This document shows, in pieces, positions 34,386 to 44,373 of a stretch of 64,000 nucleotides of DNA. Under the pieces are notes generated by a model, which saw nothing but the letters and a program-made list of their open reading frames with translations, did no database searches and was not told the DNA's origin. Every line of letters starts with the position of its first letter. Position 1 is the first letter of the stretch. The stretch is from Methylorubrum sp. B1-46. Lineage in GTDB: Bacteria; Pseudomonadota; Alphaproteobacteria; Rhizobiales; Beijerinckiaceae. The stretch lies in contig NZ_CP088247.1 in NCBI RefSeq assembly GCF_021117295.1, positions 3,983,001 to 4,047,000 of the forward strand. The letters are read 5' to 3'. Position numbers and translations under genes: made by a program.

Positions 34386-35639
34386 ATGCGCCGCTTCTCC
34401 CTCACGTCGCTGCTTTCCGAATCCCTGCGGGGCCATACCGGTTGGGGCCGCCAGTGGCGCGCGCCCGAACCGAAGCCCCGCTACGACGTCGTCATCGTCG
34501 GCGGCGGCGGGCACGGGCTGGCGACGGCCTATTATCTCGCCACCGTGCACGGCATCACCAACGTGGCGGTGCTGGAGAAGGGCTGGATCGGCGGCGGCAA
34601 TACCGGCCGCAACACCACGATCATCCGCTCCAACTACCTCTACGACGAGAGCGCGGCGATGTACGAGCACGCGCTCAAGCTCTGGGAGGGGCTCAGCCAG
34701 GAGCTGAACTACAACATCATGTTCTCCCAGCGCGGCGTGTTGATGCTCGCGCACAACATCCACGACGTCCAGAGCTTCAAGCGCCACGTCTATGCCAACC
34801 GCCTGAACGGCATCGACAACGAGTGGCTCTCGAAGGAAGAGTGCAAGGAATTCTGCCCGCCGCTCGATATCTCGGGGAGCTTGCGCTACCCCGTGCTCGG
34901 CGGCGCGCTCCAGCGCCGGGCCGGCACCGCCCGCCACGACGCCGTGGCCTGGGGCTATGCCCGCGGCGCCGACGCCCGCGGTGTCGACATCATCCAGAAT
35001 TGCGAGGTGACCGGCATCCGCCGCGACGCCTCCGGTGCGGCGGTGGGCGTCGAGACCAGCCGCGGCTTCATCGGCGCCGGCCGGATCGGCGTGGTCGCCG
35101 CCGGCCACACCTCGACCCTGATGTCGATGGCCGGCGTGTCGATGCCGCTGGAGAGCTACCCGCTCCAGGCTCTGGTCTCCGAGCCGGTCAAGCCGTGCTT
35201 CCCCTGCGTGGTGATGTCGAACGCCGTCCACGCCTACCTGTCGCAATCCGACAAGGGCGAACTGGTGATCGGCGCCGGCACCGACCAGTACACCTCCTAC
35301 AGCCAGCAGGGCGGCCTCCACATCACCACCCACACGCTCGACGCGATCTGCGAGCTCTTCCCGCAATTCACCCGGATGCGGATGCTGCGCTCCTGGGGCG
35401 GCATCGTCGACGTGACCCCGGACCGTTCGCCGATCATCGGCAAGACCCCGGTTCAGAACCTGTTCGTCAATTGCGGCTGGGGCACCGGCGGCTTCAAGGC
35501 GACGCCGGGCTCGGGTCACGTCTTCGCCCACACGCTCGCGACCGGCACGCCGCACAAGATCAACGCGCCCTTCACCCTCGACCGGTTCCGCACCGGGCGC
35601 CTCATCGACGAAGCCGCCGCGGCGGCCGTCGCGCACTGA
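34386..35639 (+). CDS. soxB: Sarcosine oxidase beta subunit
   Basis: This 417-residue catalytic subunit of heterotetrameric sarcosine oxidase binds FAD ([19 protein letters not shown], residues 34-52) and a covalent FMN, probably through H184 ([14 protein letters not shown]). It oxidises sarcosine to glycine; the methyl group goes to tetrahydrofolate via the alpha subunit and the electrons go to O2, giving H2O2. The ATG at 34386 gives the normal length ([12 protein letters not shown]); upstream codons in frame lack similarity. First gene of soxBDAG-sdaA. Confidence 0.96.
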   Translation: MRRFSLTSLLSESLRGHTGWGRQWRAPEPKPRYDVVIVGGGGHGLATAYYLATVHGITNVAVLEKGWIGGGNTGRNTTIIRSNYLYDESAAMYEHALKLWEGLSQELNYNIMFSQRGVLMLAHNIHDVQSFKRHVYANRLNGIDNEWLSKEECKEFCPPLDISGSLRYPVLGGALQRRAGTARHDAVAWGYARGADARGVDIIQNCEVTGIRRDASGAAVGVETSRGFIGAGRIGVVAAGHTSTLMSMAGVSMPLESYPLQALVSEPVKPCFPCVVMSNAVHAYLSQSDKGELVIGAGTDQYTSYSQQGGLHITTHTLDAICELFPQFTRMRMLRSWGGIVDVTPDRSPIIGKTPVQNLFVNCGWGTGGFKATPGSGHVFAHTLATGTPHKINAPFTLDRFRTGRLIDEAAAAAVAH

Positions 35640-35654
35640 TCCGGAGCCAGACCC

Positions 35655-35987
35655 ATGCTGCTGATCGCCTGTCCCCATTGCGGCAAACGGCCCGAGACCG
35701 AGTTCCGGTGCGGCGGCCAAGCCCACATCGCCCGCCCGGCCGACCCGATGACCGTCGATGACGGCGGCTGGAGCGAGCACCTGTTCGTGCGCGCCAACCC
35801 CAAGGGCGTGCATGCCGAGCGCTGGTGCCACATCCACGGCTGCGGCCGCTGGTTCAACGCGCTGCGCGACACGATCAGCGACCGCTTCATCGAGACCTAT
35901 CCGATCGGCGAGCAGTCCAAATCCGGCGTGAAACCCGGAACGATTCTCGGAACCGATTCCGCAATCCAGAGCGAGATGAGGGCGTGA
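35655..35987 (+). CDS. soxD: Sarcosine oxidase delta subunit
   Basis: This 110-residue subunit begins MLLIACPHCGKRPETEFRCG. The zinc ligands are CPHC at the N-terminus and the CHIHGC cluster near residue 60, as in known SoxD. It links beta and alpha subunits in the tetramer. It starts 15 bases after soxB and ends 1 base before soxA, so the genes are tightly coupled. Confidence 0.95.
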   Translation: MLLIACPHCGKRPETEFRCGGQAHIARPADPMTVDDGGWSEHLFVRANPKGVHAERWCHIHGCGRWFNALRDTISDRFIETYPIGEQSKSGVKPGTILGTDSAIQSEMRA

Positions 35988-35988
35988 G

Positions 35989-38976
35989 ATGGCACAGCCG
36001 TTCAGATTGTCCCGCGGCGGACGCATCGACCGCACCCGCCCCATCGTCTTCGAATTCAACGGAAAGCCGGTTCACGGCTACGCCGGCGACACCGTCGCCT
36101 CGGCGCTCATCGCCAACGGCATCCACCTCGTCGGGCGCTCGTTCAAGTATCACCGCCCCCGCGGCATCCTGAGCCACGGCCCCGACGAGCCGAGCGCGCT
36201 GCTCTCGGTCGATCGCGGGCCGGGCCGGACCGACCCGAACAACCGCGCCTCCGTGGTCGAGGCGCGCTCCGGGCTGCGCACGACCTCGCAGAACCACTGG
36301 CCCTCGCTCGAATTCGATATCGGCGCGGTCAACGACCTGCTGTCGCCGGTCTTCGTGGCGGGCTTCTACTACAAGACCTTCATGTGGCCGCGGAAGTTCT
36401 GGGACCGGGTCTACGAGCCGTTCATCCGCGCCGCGGCCGGTCTCGGCAAGGCCCCGACCCAGGCGGATCCCGACCGCTACGCCAACCGCCACGCCCATTG
36501 CGACGTGCTCGTCGTCGGCGCCGGTCCGGCCGGTCTCGCCGCCGCGCTCGCCGCGGCGCGCACCGGCAAGCGGGTCATCCTCGCCGACGAGGGCGCAGAG
36601 CCCGGCGGCTCGCTCCTGCACGACACGACCTCGCAGATCGACGGACGCCCCGTCGCAAGCTGGCTCGCCGAGACGCTGGCGGACCTCGACGCGCGGGAAA
36701 ACGTGATCCTGCTCTCCCGCACCACCGCCTTCGGCTATTACAACCACAACCACGTCGCGATGACCGAGCGCGTCACCGACCACCTACCGTCCGCCGCGGG
36801 GCAAGCCCCCCGCGAGCGCCTGTGGCAGGTGCGCGCCGAGCAGGTGGTGCTCGCCGGCGGATCGCACGAGCGTCCGCTCGTCTTCGCCGACAACGACCGG
36901 CCGGGCATCCTGCTCGCCGAGAGCGTGCGGGTTTTCCTCAACCGCTACGGCGTGGCGCCGGGCCGCAAGCTCGTCTTCGCCACGAGCGGCGCCTCCGCCT
37001 ACCAAGCCGCGCTCGATGCGCGGGCTGCGGGCCTCGACGTCACCCTCGTCGATCTGCGCCTAGAGGCGGAGTGCGGGCCGGAGCTGGCGCAGCTGCGCGC
37101 GGCCGGGGCCGAAGTGTTGACCGGCCACACCGTGGTCGGTTCGAAGGGCCGAAAGCGCGTCACGGGTCTGATCGTGGCGCCTGTCGGGAGCGACGGCCGG
37201 TGCGGCGGCCGTCGCATTCTCTCTTGCGACTGCGTCGGCATGTCCGGCGGCTGGACGCCCGCCGTCCACCTGTTCTCGCAGTCCCGCGGCAAGCTCCGCT
37301 ACGACGACGCCATCGATGCCTTCGTGCCGAGCATCTCGGCCCAGGCCGAGCGTTCGGCGGGCGCGGCCCGCGGCACCTACGACCTCGCCGCCTGCCTCGG
37401 CGACGGCTTCGCCGCCGGTGCCGCCGCCGCGGGCTCGGACGAGCGCCGGGACTTCGCCGCGACGCCGACGCTGACCGGCTTCCAGCCGGTGCGGATCATG
37501 CCGACCGACGCCAACCCGACCAAGGTCCGCGCCTTCGTCGACTATCAGAACGACGTCACCGCCAAGGACATTAAGCTCGCGGTCCGCGAGGGCTTCCAGT
37601 CGATAGAGCACGTCAAGCGCTACACCACGACCGGCATGGCGACCGACCAGGGCAAGACCTCGAACATGAACGCCCTCGGCATCGTCGCCGGGCAACTCGA
37701 CAAGGCCCTGCCGGCGGTGGGCACCACGACCTTCCGCCCGCCCTACACCCCGGTGACCTTCGGCGCGCTGGTGGGCCCGGCCCGCCACGCGCTGTTCGAC
37801 CCGATCCGGACCACGCCGATCCACGAATGGGCCGAGGCCCACGGCGCCCTGTTCGAGAACGTCGCCCTGTGGCGGCGCGCCTGGTACTTCCCGAAGGCCG
37901 GCGAGGATCTGCACGCCGCCGTCGCCCGCGAGTGCAAGGCGGTGCGTGAGGGTGTGGGCATCTTCGACGCCTCGACGCTCGGCAAGATCGAGATCGTCGG
38001 CCGGGATGCGGCCGAGTTCATGAACCGCCTCTACATCAACCCCTGGACCAAGCTCGCGCCGGGCCGGTGCCGCTACGGGCTGATGCTGAAGGAGGACGGC
38101 TACATCCTCGACGACGGCGTCGTCGCCCGCGTCTCGGACGAGTGCTTCCACGTCACCACCACCACGGGCGGTGCCGCGCGGGTGCTCGGCCACATGGAGG
38201 ATTACCTCCAGACCGAGTGGCCGGACCTCGAGGTGTTCCTCACCTCGACCACCGAACAATGGGCGGTGATCGCGCTCCAGGGCCCAAAGGCCCGCGACGT
38301 GATCGCCCCGCTCGTCGACGGCATCGACCTGTCGCCCGAAGCCTTCCCGCACATGGCGATGCGCACGGGCACGATCTGCGGCGTGCCGACCCGGCTGTTC
38401 CGGGTGTCGTTCACCGGTGAACTCGGCTTCGAGATCAACGTGCCCGCCGACCACGCCCGCGCGGTCTGGGAGGCGGTGTTCGAGGCCGGCCAGCGCTACG
38501 GCATCACCCCCTACGGCACCGAGACGATGCACGTGCTGCGCGCCGAGAAGGGCTACATCATCGTCGGCCAGGAAACTGACGGCACGGTGACCCCGGACGA
38601 TGTCGGCATGGCCGGGATGATCCCGAAGGCGAAGAAGGACTTCGTCGGCAAGCGCTCGCTGGCGCGTCCCGATGTGGTGGCCACCGGCCGCAAGCAGCTC
38701 GTCGGGCTCATGACCGACGATCCCAAATTCGTCCTCGACGAGGGGGCGCAGATCGTCGCCGACACGGCTCAGCCGATCCCGATGCACATGCTCGGCCACG
38801 TCACGTCGAGCTACTGGAGCGCCAATTGCGGCCGCTCCATCGCCCTGGCCCTGGTCGAGGGCGGGCGCGAGCGGATGGGCGGCCATCTCCACGTCACCAC
38901 GCCGGACGGGTTCACCCGCGTCACCGTCTGCGATCCGGTCTTCTTCGACGTCCAGGGGGAGCGCATCAATGCTTGA
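35989..38976 (+). CDS. soxA: Sarcosine oxidase alpha subunit
   Basis: This 995-residue subunit has an N-terminal ferredoxin-like segment (RSFKYHRPRGILSHGPDEPS). A NAD-binding pyridine nucleotide-disulfide oxidoreductase domain follows (VLVVGAGPAGLAAALAAART, about 170-200). The C-terminal half is GcvT-like (about 600-985; GIFDASTLGKIEIVGRDAAE, GELGFEINVPADHARAVWEA) and binds tetrahydrofolate to form 5,10-methylene-THF. Its stop overlaps soxG by eight bases. Full length. Confidence 0.96.
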   Translation: MAQPFRLSRGGRIDRTRPIVFEFNGKPVHGYAGDTVASALIANGIHLVGRSFKYHRPRGILSHGPDEPSALLSVDRGPGRTDPNNRASVVEARSGLRTTSQNHWPSLEFDIGAVNDLLSPVFVAGFYYKTFMWPRKFWDRVYEPFIRAAAGLGKAPTQADPDRYANRHAHCDVLVVGAGPAGLAAALAAARTGKRVILADEGAEPGGSLLHDTTSQIDGRPVASWLAETLADLDARENVILLSRTTAFGYYNHNHVAMTERVTDHLPSAAGQAPRERLWQVRAEQVVLAGGSHERPLVFADNDRPGILLAESVRVFLNRYGVAPGRKLVFATSGASAYQAALDARAAGLDVTLVDLRLEAECGPELAQLRAAGAEVLTGHTVVGSKGRKRVTGLIVAPVGSDGRCGGRRILSCDCVGMSGGWTPAVHLFSQSRGKLRYDDAIDAFVPSISAQAERSAGAARGTYDLAACLGDGFAAGAAAAGSDERRDFAATPTLTGFQPVRIMPTDANPTKVRAFVDYQNDVTAKDIKLAVREGFQSIEHVKRYTTTGMATDQGKTSNMNALGIVAGQLDKALPAVGTTTFRPPYTPVTFGALVGPARHALFDPIRTTPIHEWAEAHGALFENVALWRRAWYFPKAGEDLHAAVARECKAVREGVGIFDASTLGKIEIVGRDAAEFMNRLYINPWTKLAPGRCRYGLMLKEDGYILDDGVVARVSDECFHVTTTTGGAARVLGHMEDYLQTEWPDLEVFLTSTTEQWAVIALQGPKARDVIAPLVDGIDLSPEAFPHMAMRTGTICGVPTRLFRVSFTGELGFEINVPADHARAVWEAVFEAGQRYGITPYGTETMHVLRAEKGYIIVGQETDGTVTPDDVGMAGMIPKAKKDFVGKRSLARPDVVATGRKQLVGLMTDDPKFVLDEGAQIVADTAQPIPMHMLGHVTSSYWSANCGRSIALALVEGGRERMGGHLHVTTPDGFTRVTVCDPVFFDVQGERINA

Positions 38977-39559
38977 GACCCGCTACCGCGCTGCCCGCGC
39001 CCTGCCGCTCGGCGCCGTGTCCCGTCCCGTCACCTCGGGTTCGGGCCTATCGGTCCGCCCCGTGGGCGCCGAATCGCGCTTCTCCCTGCGGGCGCGGCTC
39101 GGTGCCGGCGCCGCGCCGAAGGTCGGCGGGCTCGTGCTCGACGCGCCGATCAACACGGTCGGCACCGACGGCGAGGTTTGGATCGCCCGCCTCGGGCCCG
39201 ACGAGTGGCTCGTTGGCGGTCCGGAGGCCGACGCCGAGCTGCTGCAGGGCCGCATCCACGAGGCGCTGGCCGGGCTGCCCCACTCGCTGGTCGATGTCTC
39301 GCACCGCAATGTCGGCATCGACGTGTCGGGCCGGCAGGCGGCGGCCGCGCTCAATGCCGGCTGCCCGCTCGACCTGTCCGAGGCGGCCTTCCCGCCCGGC
39401 AGCGCCACCCGCACCCTGCTCGGCAAGGCCGAGATCGTGCTGATCCGGGCAACCGCCGCGCCGCTCTACCGCGTCGAGTGCTGGCGGTCGTTCTCGACCT
39501 ACGTCCACGGCTTCCTCAACGAGGCCGTGTTCGGGGTCGAAGGGCCGGCCGCGCATTGA
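38969..39559 (+). CDS. soxG: Sarcosine oxidase gamma subunit
   Basis: This 196-residue SoxG protein contains GEVWIARLGPDEWLVGGPEA, LVDVSHRNVGIDVSGRQAAA and YRVECWRSFSTYVHGFL, all typical. It is the structural subunit packed against the alpha GcvT domain. It overlaps the end of soxA, so expression is coupled. Confidence 0.94.
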   Translation: MLETRYRAARALPLGAVSRPVTSGSGLSVRPVGAESRFSLRARLGAGAAPKVGGLVLDAPINTVGTDGEVWIARLGPDEWLVGGPEADAELLQGRIHEALAGLPHSLVDVSHRNVGIDVSGRQAAAALNAGCPLDLSEAAFPPGSATRTLLGKAEIVLIRATAAPLYRVECWRSFSTYVHGFLNEAVFGVEGPAAH

Positions 39560-39654
39560 TGCGGGATTGATGCATGTGGGCGGCGAGCCCATCTCGTCGC
39601 CGATGCCCCCGCGCGGCCCCGGCCATCCCGACGTGATGCGTGCCTCCCCCAAAC

Positions 39655-39685
39655 GTGCCTCTGCCTGAGGGCGAGGCGCCTTTTT
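39655..39685 (+). terminator. Possible attenuator between soxG and sdaA
   Basis: GTGCCTC (39655-39661) can pair with GAGGCGC (39673-39679), and TTTTT follows at 39681-39685, 18 bases before the sdaA start. The stem is short (7 bp with one G-T pair), so this may only be a weak or partial terminator that lowers sdaA expression relative to sox. Confidence 0.35.
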
Positions 39686-39702
39686 AGAGAGCAGCGGATT
39701 CG

Positions 39703-41061
39703 ATGATCAGCACCTTCGATCTGTTCAAGATCGGGATCGGTCCGTCGAGCTCCCACACCGTCGGGCCGATGGTCGCCGCGCGCCGGTTCCGCGACACCGT
39801 GCTCGCCCGCGGCGGCGTCACCCGGATCAGCGCCGAGATCTACGGCTCGCTCGCCTGGACCGGCCGCGGCCACGGCACCGACGTGGCGATCCTGCTCGGG
39901 CTGCTCGGTCACGCGCCGGCCACCATCGATCCCGACCGGACCGCGCCGCTCGCCGACGAACTGCGCCGCACCGGCGATCTCGGCATTCCGGGCGTCCAGT
40001 TCGACACCGAGCGCGACCTCGTCTTCAACTTCAAGGACATCCTGCCGCTGCACACCAACGGCATGCGCTTTCGCGCCTACGATGCCGCCGGTGAAGGGAT
40101 CGAGGACCAGATTTTCTACTCGGTCGGCGGCGGCTTCGTCGTCACGGCCGCGGAAGCCGAAGCCGCCTCGGCCGGAGAGGCCGGGCAGGAGCCGCCGCTG
40201 GCCTTCGGCAGCGGGCGCGAACTTCTCGACCTGACGCTGCGCACCGGGCTGACGATCCCCCAGATCCAGCTCGCCAACGAGCTGACCCTGCGCTCGCGCG
40301 AGGACATCGATGCCGGCCTCGACGCGATCCGCGACGCGATGTTCGCCTGCATCGAGCGCGGCCTGCGCATGGACGGCGAATTGCCCGGCGGCCTGCGGGT
40401 GCGGCGGCGCGCCAAGCGGCTCTACGAGTCGCTGGAGGCGACCAAACTCGCCAACAGCCGGCCGGCCCACGAGATCATGGACTGGATCAGCCTCTACGCG
40501 CTCGCCGTCAACGAGGAGAACGCGTCCGGCGGGCGCGTCGTGACGGCGCCGACCAACGGCGCGGCCGGAATCGTGCCGGCGGTCCTGCGCTATACCCGCG
40601 ACTTCTGCCCCGACTGGAACGACGAGCGCGGACGCGACTTCCTGCTCACCGCCGCCGCCATCGGCGGGTTGATCAAGGCGCGCGCCTCGATCTCGGGGGC
40701 GGAGGTCGGTTGCCAGGGCGAGGTCGGCTCGGCCGCGGCGATGGCGGCGGCTGGCCTCACCGCGGCGCTCGGCGGCTCGGCCTTCCAGATCGAGAACGCC
40801 GCCGAGATCGCCATGGAGCACCATCTCGGTATGACCTGCGATCCGATCGCCGGCCTCGTCCAGGTGCCCTGCATCGAGCGCAACGCCTTCGGCGCCAACA
40901 AGGCGGTGGTGGCGGCCTCGCTGTCGCTGCGCGGCGACGGCCAGCACCGGGTGAGCCTCGACGAGGTGATCGAGACCATGCGCCAGACCGGCCATGACAT
41001 GCAGGCCAAGTACAAGGAAACCTCGCTCGGCGGGCTGGCCGTCAACGTCGCCGCCTGCTGA
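39703..41061 (+). CDS. sdaA: L-serine ammonia-lyase (iron-sulfur)
   Basis: This 452-residue single-chain L-serine dehydratase converts serine to pyruvate and ammonia. The beta domain begins [20 protein letters not shown]; the alpha domain holds the 4Fe-4S cysteines in [16 protein letters not shown] and [13 protein letters not shown]. Downstream of soxBDAG it drains serine made from glycine plus methylene-THF, as in Pseudomonas sox-sda loci. No glyA or purU is present here, so those steps must be encoded elsewhere. Confidence 0.95.
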   Translation: MISTFDLFKIGIGPSSSHTVGPMVAARRFRDTVLARGGVTRISAEIYGSLAWTGRGHGTDVAILLGLLGHAPATIDPDRTAPLADELRRTGDLGIPGVQFDTERDLVFNFKDILPLHTNGMRFRAYDAAGEGIEDQIFYSVGGGFVVTAAEAEAASAGEAGQEPPLAFGSGRELLDLTLRTGLTIPQIQLANELTLRSREDIDAGLDAIRDAMFACIERGLRMDGELPGGLRVRRRAKRLYESLEATKLANSRPAHEIMDWISLYALAVNEENASGGRVVTAPTNGAAGIVPAVLRYTRDFCPDWNDERGRDFLLTAAAIGGLIKARASISGAEVGCQGEVGSAAAMAAAGLTAALGGSAFQIENAAEIAMEHHLGMTCDPIAGLVQVPCIERNAFGANKAVVAASLSLRGDGQHRVSLDEVIETMRQTGHDMQAKYKETSLGGLAVNVAAC

Positions 41062-41445
41062 CGCGCCCCGCGACGGAAGCGGGTGTTTCGCGGCGCAGTC
41101 GATCCCGTCCGGCCTTCGACCTATCCCGCCCCCTCTGCCGGCTCCGGCAGAGGGGTTTTTGACGTTGAGGGCATCGTTCGAAAGGGGGCGTCCCGCCTTG
41201 GAAAGCGTGGCTCCGGTGGCCCGGCTGTCCACCGCAGATCACGGGCGGCGATGGTCGGGCGAGCGGCGCCTATGCATAATAGGTAAGCAATCTGCTAAAA
41301 CATGGTCTTTTCTGCACAATGCATGCGCATCAAGCAGAGCTGATCCCAAGCATCCGCGCTCCTCCGACGACTGAGAAAGGCCCATATCCGTCGAAGCGCG
41401 AGCCGCCCTCGTCTTGATCAGGGCGGCGCGAACGAGGCTCATCCC
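41062..41445. other. Intergenic region after sdaA
   Basis: It contains the strong terminator at 41130-41160 and then about 280 bases with no gene. An AT-rich patch (ATGCATAATAGG, 41272-41283) could be the promoter of the DUF1127 gene at 41446. No operator recognised. Confidence 0.5.
41130..41160 (+). terminator. Rho-independent terminator of the sox-sdaA operon
   Basis: CCCCTCTGCCG (41130-41140) pairs perfectly with CGGCAGAGGGG (41145-41155) around a four-base loop, followed by TTTTT (41156-41160). It lies 69 bases after the sdaA stop. Confidence 0.9.
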
Positions 41446-41667
41446 ATGTTCAGCAAAGTTTCCGAGAGTGTTCGCGCCCATCTTCGCGCCAGAGCCAATG
41501 AGGAGGCTTTGATGAACCTGAGCGACGCGGCGCTCGACGATATCGGCCTGACCCGCGGCGCGGTTTCGGAGCTGCGGATCGGCTCCGAGCCGGCCCGCCC
41601 GGAGGCCGTGAGCGTCGCACCGCTCTTCGCGGCTCTCGCCTTCCCCAGCGCCCTCCAGGGGGCCTGA
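41446..41667 (+). CDS. DUF1127 (YjiS-like) small protein
   Basis: This 73-residue protein contains NEEALMNLSDAALDDIGLTR then GAVSEL, the DUF1127 core (L-x-L-S-D-x-x-L-x-D-I-G-L-x-R). Family members in alphaproteobacteria are small RNA-associated or stress and phosphate/polyamine-linked proteins of incompletely known function. It is a single gene, convergent with ybaK. Confidence 0.85.
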   Translation: MFSKVSESVRAHLRARANEEALMNLSDAALDDIGLTRGAVSELRIGSEPARPEAVSVAPLFAALAFPSALQGA

Positions 41668-41819
41668 ACGCCGGTTCGACGCCGCGGGCCTGCGAACGGG
41701 CCGGCCAAGAGTGCGCCCTGCGGCCGCCGTCGGTTCCCTTAGCGCATCGTCTGTGCCGAAAGCCGGTGGCCCCCTTTTGGGTCGGTGCTCAAGAACTCTG
41801 CCGACACGGGCAGCGGCCC

Positions 41820-42329
41820 TCAGGCCGCCGCGCTCTCCGGTAGGGTGATCGATGTGGGCTCGTGACCTTCCACCCTCAAAACCTCCACGAGGTCGGCCGG
41901 AACGAGCGAGAGGGTGCGCGTGCTGACGAGCGGGTGGATGTTGACCCGCGTCTCGTTCAGCAGGCTGTCCTGAAGGAACACCTGCACGCTGCCCGGCGCG
42001 GCGTTGAGCGCCGCCAGCGGCGAGACGGCCCCGCTCCCGACCCCGAGGATCTCGCGCAAAGCGTCGGGACTCGCGAAGGACAGGCCGCCGCGGGCGCCGA
42101 GCACGGCGCGGAATGCCTTGAGATCGACGGCGGCGTCGTGCTGGAGCGTCACGAGAAAGTAGGTCTTCTTCCCGTCGCGCAGGAACAGGTTCTTGGTGTG
42201 GGCGCCGGCGATGTCGCCGCAGACCGCCATCATCGCCTCGACGGTGAGGACGGCTTCGTGCTCGTAGAGCTTGTAGGCGATGCCGCGCTCGCGCAGCCGC
42301 GTCAGCAGGTCGTCCGGGCTCAGGGGCAT
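41820..42329 (-). CDS. YbaK/ProX-type aminoacyl-tRNA editing deacylase
   Basis: This 169-residue protein of the YbaK/EbsC superfamily has the motifs YKLYEHEAVLTVEAMM, AHTKNLFLRDGKKTYFLVTL (catalytic lysine), FASPDALREILGVGSGAVSP and LLNETRVNIHP. These match the prolyl-tRNA deacylase (ProXp-ala/PrdX) subgroup, which hydrolyses mischarged Ala-tRNAPro. It starts 20 bases after etfB, so it is transcribed with the betaine operon; a functional link is not obvious. Confidence 0.85.
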   Translation of the reverse strand: MPLSPDDLLTRLRERGIAYKLYEHEAVLTVEAMMAVCGDIAGAHTKNLFLRDGKKTYFLVTLQHDAAVDLKAFRAVLGARGGLSFASPDALREILGVGSGAVSPLAALNAAPGSVQVFLQDSLLNETRVNIHPLVSTRTLSLVPADLVEVLRVEGHEPTSITLPESAAA

Positions 42330-42349
42330 GGAGTGTCGTTCCGCTCTTC

Positions 42350-43150
42350 TCAGGTCTTCGGTTCGGCCGGTGCGGCGAGCACGCCGATTTGCCGGAGATA
42401 GGCCAGGATCGCGCGGGCGGCGTCCTCGGGATCGGGCTGGATCAGGAGCTGGCCGCTCGAGGCCGCGCCACTCTCGCCGGTGGCCGCCTTCAGCCGCTCC
42501 GCCGCCGAGCCGCCCGCGGGCGCACCCTTCACGATCTTCGGCCGGCGACGATAGGGGCGCTCCTCCACGGCCACGTCGACGGTCGCGCGTCCCGCCACGG
42601 GGGCCGCAGCCAGCGCCGCCACGCTTCCGCGGCGGGCTCGGCCGTAGGCGAAGGCCAGCGGGGCAGGGGCATCGGGATGACAGGTAACGACGGCCGATCC
42701 GCGGATCAGCACCCGGCGCAAGGCCCCACGGCCGAGGCTCTGGTCGAGCCGTAGGGTGCCATCCGGTTCGGCTGCCGCCGCGACCACGTCGGAGACCAGG
42801 GGCATCGAGAGGGCACGGGCCAGGGCGTAGGGCACGAGGCCGCTCTCGTCGCCGCCCTGGCTGCGACGCCCGGCCAGGATGAGATCGGGGGCGAGGGCGG
42901 CGAGCCGCGCGGCGAGCGCCGGCACGGGGTCGTCTCCGGCCGCGATCGGGATGTGCTCGATCCGGGGCAGGCCCTGGCCGAGGGCTTCGGCGACCGCCCG
43001 GGTGTCCGGCCCGGCATGGAGGCCGACGACCTCTCCGCCGACCTCGCCGAGTCCGGCGGCGATCCGGATCGCCTGCGCCTCGACCCGCGGCAGCACGGGC
43101 GCGCCGGAGACGGGGTGCTGCCCGGCCGAGAGAAGGACCGCGATCTTCAT
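42350..43150 (-). CDS. etfB: Electron transfer flavoprotein beta subunit, dimethylglycine-dehydrogenase type
   Basis: This 266-residue EtfB-like protein begins MKIAVLLSAGQHPVSGAPVL. AMP/FAD-handling segments include PDLILAGRRSQGGDESGLVP and ALSMPLVSDVVAAA. It forms a heterodimer with the upstream EtfA and takes electrons from the DgcAB demethylase to the quinone pool or the DgcB iron-sulfur centre. The ATG at 43150 overlaps the etfA stop by four bases. Confidence 0.88.
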   Translation of the reverse strand: MKIAVLLSAGQHPVSGAPVLPRVEAQAIRIAAGLGEVGGEVVGLHAGPDTRAVAEALGQGLPRIEHIPIAAGDDPVPALAARLAALAPDLILAGRRSQGGDESGLVPYALARALSMPLVSDVVAAAAEPDGTLRLDQSLGRGALRRVLIRGSAVVTCHPDAPAPLAFAYGRARRGSVAALAAAPVAGRATVDVAVEERPYRRRPKIVKGAPAGGSAAERLKAATGESGAASSGQLLIQPDPEDAARAILAYLRQIGVLAAPAEPKT

Positions 43151-44373
43151 GTCGGCTCCCCCGCCGTCGCGCCGGCCGCTTCCTGCGCGAGCAGCCGCAG
43201 CAGGGCCGGCATGACGGCCTGCGCATCCTGCACCACGGCAAGGCCCGCCCGCTCGATCATCGCCGCGTGGAGATCGGTGTTGACCGCCACCACGTGCTCG
43301 CAGCCGGCGATGCCCTGGAGGTGCTGCGGCGCCCCGGAGATGCCGAGCGCGAAGTAGCAGGTCGCGGCAAGCACGGTGCCCGAGGCGCCGACCTGGGTGT
43401 GGCGCGGCATCAAGCCGGCATCGCACAGCACGCGGCTCGCGCCCGGCGTCGCGTGGAGCGCCGCCACCACTTGGCGGAAGGTGTCGAGATCGGTGAGGCC
43501 GTTGCCGGCCGAGACGACGAATTCGGCGAGCGACAGCGGCACGGTCGCAGGATCGGCCGGGATGCGCGTCGCCGAGACGATGCTGCCGTGAGGTTCGGGC
43601 GGCGCACCCTCGAAGGGCAGGGCGCGGGCCTCCCGTGGCGGGCCGGCATAGTCGGCGACCGCGTCCGGCGCCACGGTGGCGAGGCGGGGCGGGGCAAGGC
43701 TCTGCTCGACCCGCCGGCCCCGGGCCGGGCGGACGAGGCCCTTGGCGGCCACCACCTCGGCATTGGTGAACAGCGCCTCGCCGAGGCCCACCGCGACGCG
43801 GCGGGCGAGGTCGCCGCCATCGAGCGATTCCGGGAACAGGGCGTGGCGCGCGCCCATGCCTGCCAGCGCAGCCTCGATGCGGGCGGCGCGGGCCGCCGGA
43901 TCGTAGCCCTCCGCACCGTCGAGTCGGAGCACCCGGTCGGCGCCCGCCGGGCCGAGCCCCTCGCACGCGCCCTCCACGATGACCGCGACGGCCCCCTCGC
44001 GGCCGGCGAGCACCCGCGCGGCGCCGAGCACCTGCCGATCGTGGCTCGAAAGACGGCCGCCGGGGGCATCCGGCACCACCGCGACGAGGAAGGCGGGCGT
44101 CTCGACGATGACCGTCTTCGGCGCTTCCGCCACGGGCGCGGACCGGGGCGCGGCGGTGACGGCCTCACCCCTCGGGCGACCGACCTGGCTGAGGTCGTAG
44201 CGCAGCCGCGCCGCCCCGCCGATGCGCTGGGCTGCGCGCTCGGTCCGCGGATCGCGGCGCGGTCGCCCGGAGGCGGTCGAGCGCCGGGTCCGGTCATAAC
44301 GCGGGCGAGGGCCGTCGCCGGCGATGAAACCGGCTTCCCGCTCGGCCCTCGGATCGCGGCGCAGGCGGCTCAT
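43147..44373 (-). CDS. etfA: Electron transfer flavoprotein alpha subunit, dimethylglycine-dehydrogenase type
   Basis: This 408-residue EtfA has an alpha C-terminal FAD domain: VVSAGNGLTDLDTFRQVVAA, PRHTQVGASGTVLAATCYFA and LGISGAPQHLQGIAGCEHVV. The first 65 residues carry two similar arginine-rich units (RRDPRAERE...RYD and RRDPRTERAA...RYD) absent from housekeeping EtfA. The ATG at 44373 overlaps the dgcB stop (ATGA). It belongs with DgcAB rather than fatty-acid oxidation. Confidence 0.9.
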   Translation of the reverse strand: MSRLRRDPRAEREAGFIAGDGPRPRYDRTRRSTASGRPRRDPRTERAAQRIGGAARLRYDLSQVGRPRGEAVTAAPRSAPVAEAPKTVIVETPAFLVAVVPDAPGGRLSSHDRQVLGAARVLAGREGAVAVIVEGACEGLGPAGADRVLRLDGAEGYDPAARAARIEAALAGMGARHALFPESLDGGDLARRVAVGLGEALFTNAEVVAAKGLVRPARGRRVEQSLAPPRLATVAPDAVADYAGPPREARALPFEGAPPEPHGSIVSATRIPADPATVPLSLAEFVVSAGNGLTDLDTFRQVVAALHATPGASRVLCDAGLMPRHTQVGASGTVLAATCYFALGISGAPQHLQGIAGCEHVVAVNTDLHAAMIERAGLAVVQDAQAVMPALLRLLAQEAAGATAGEPT

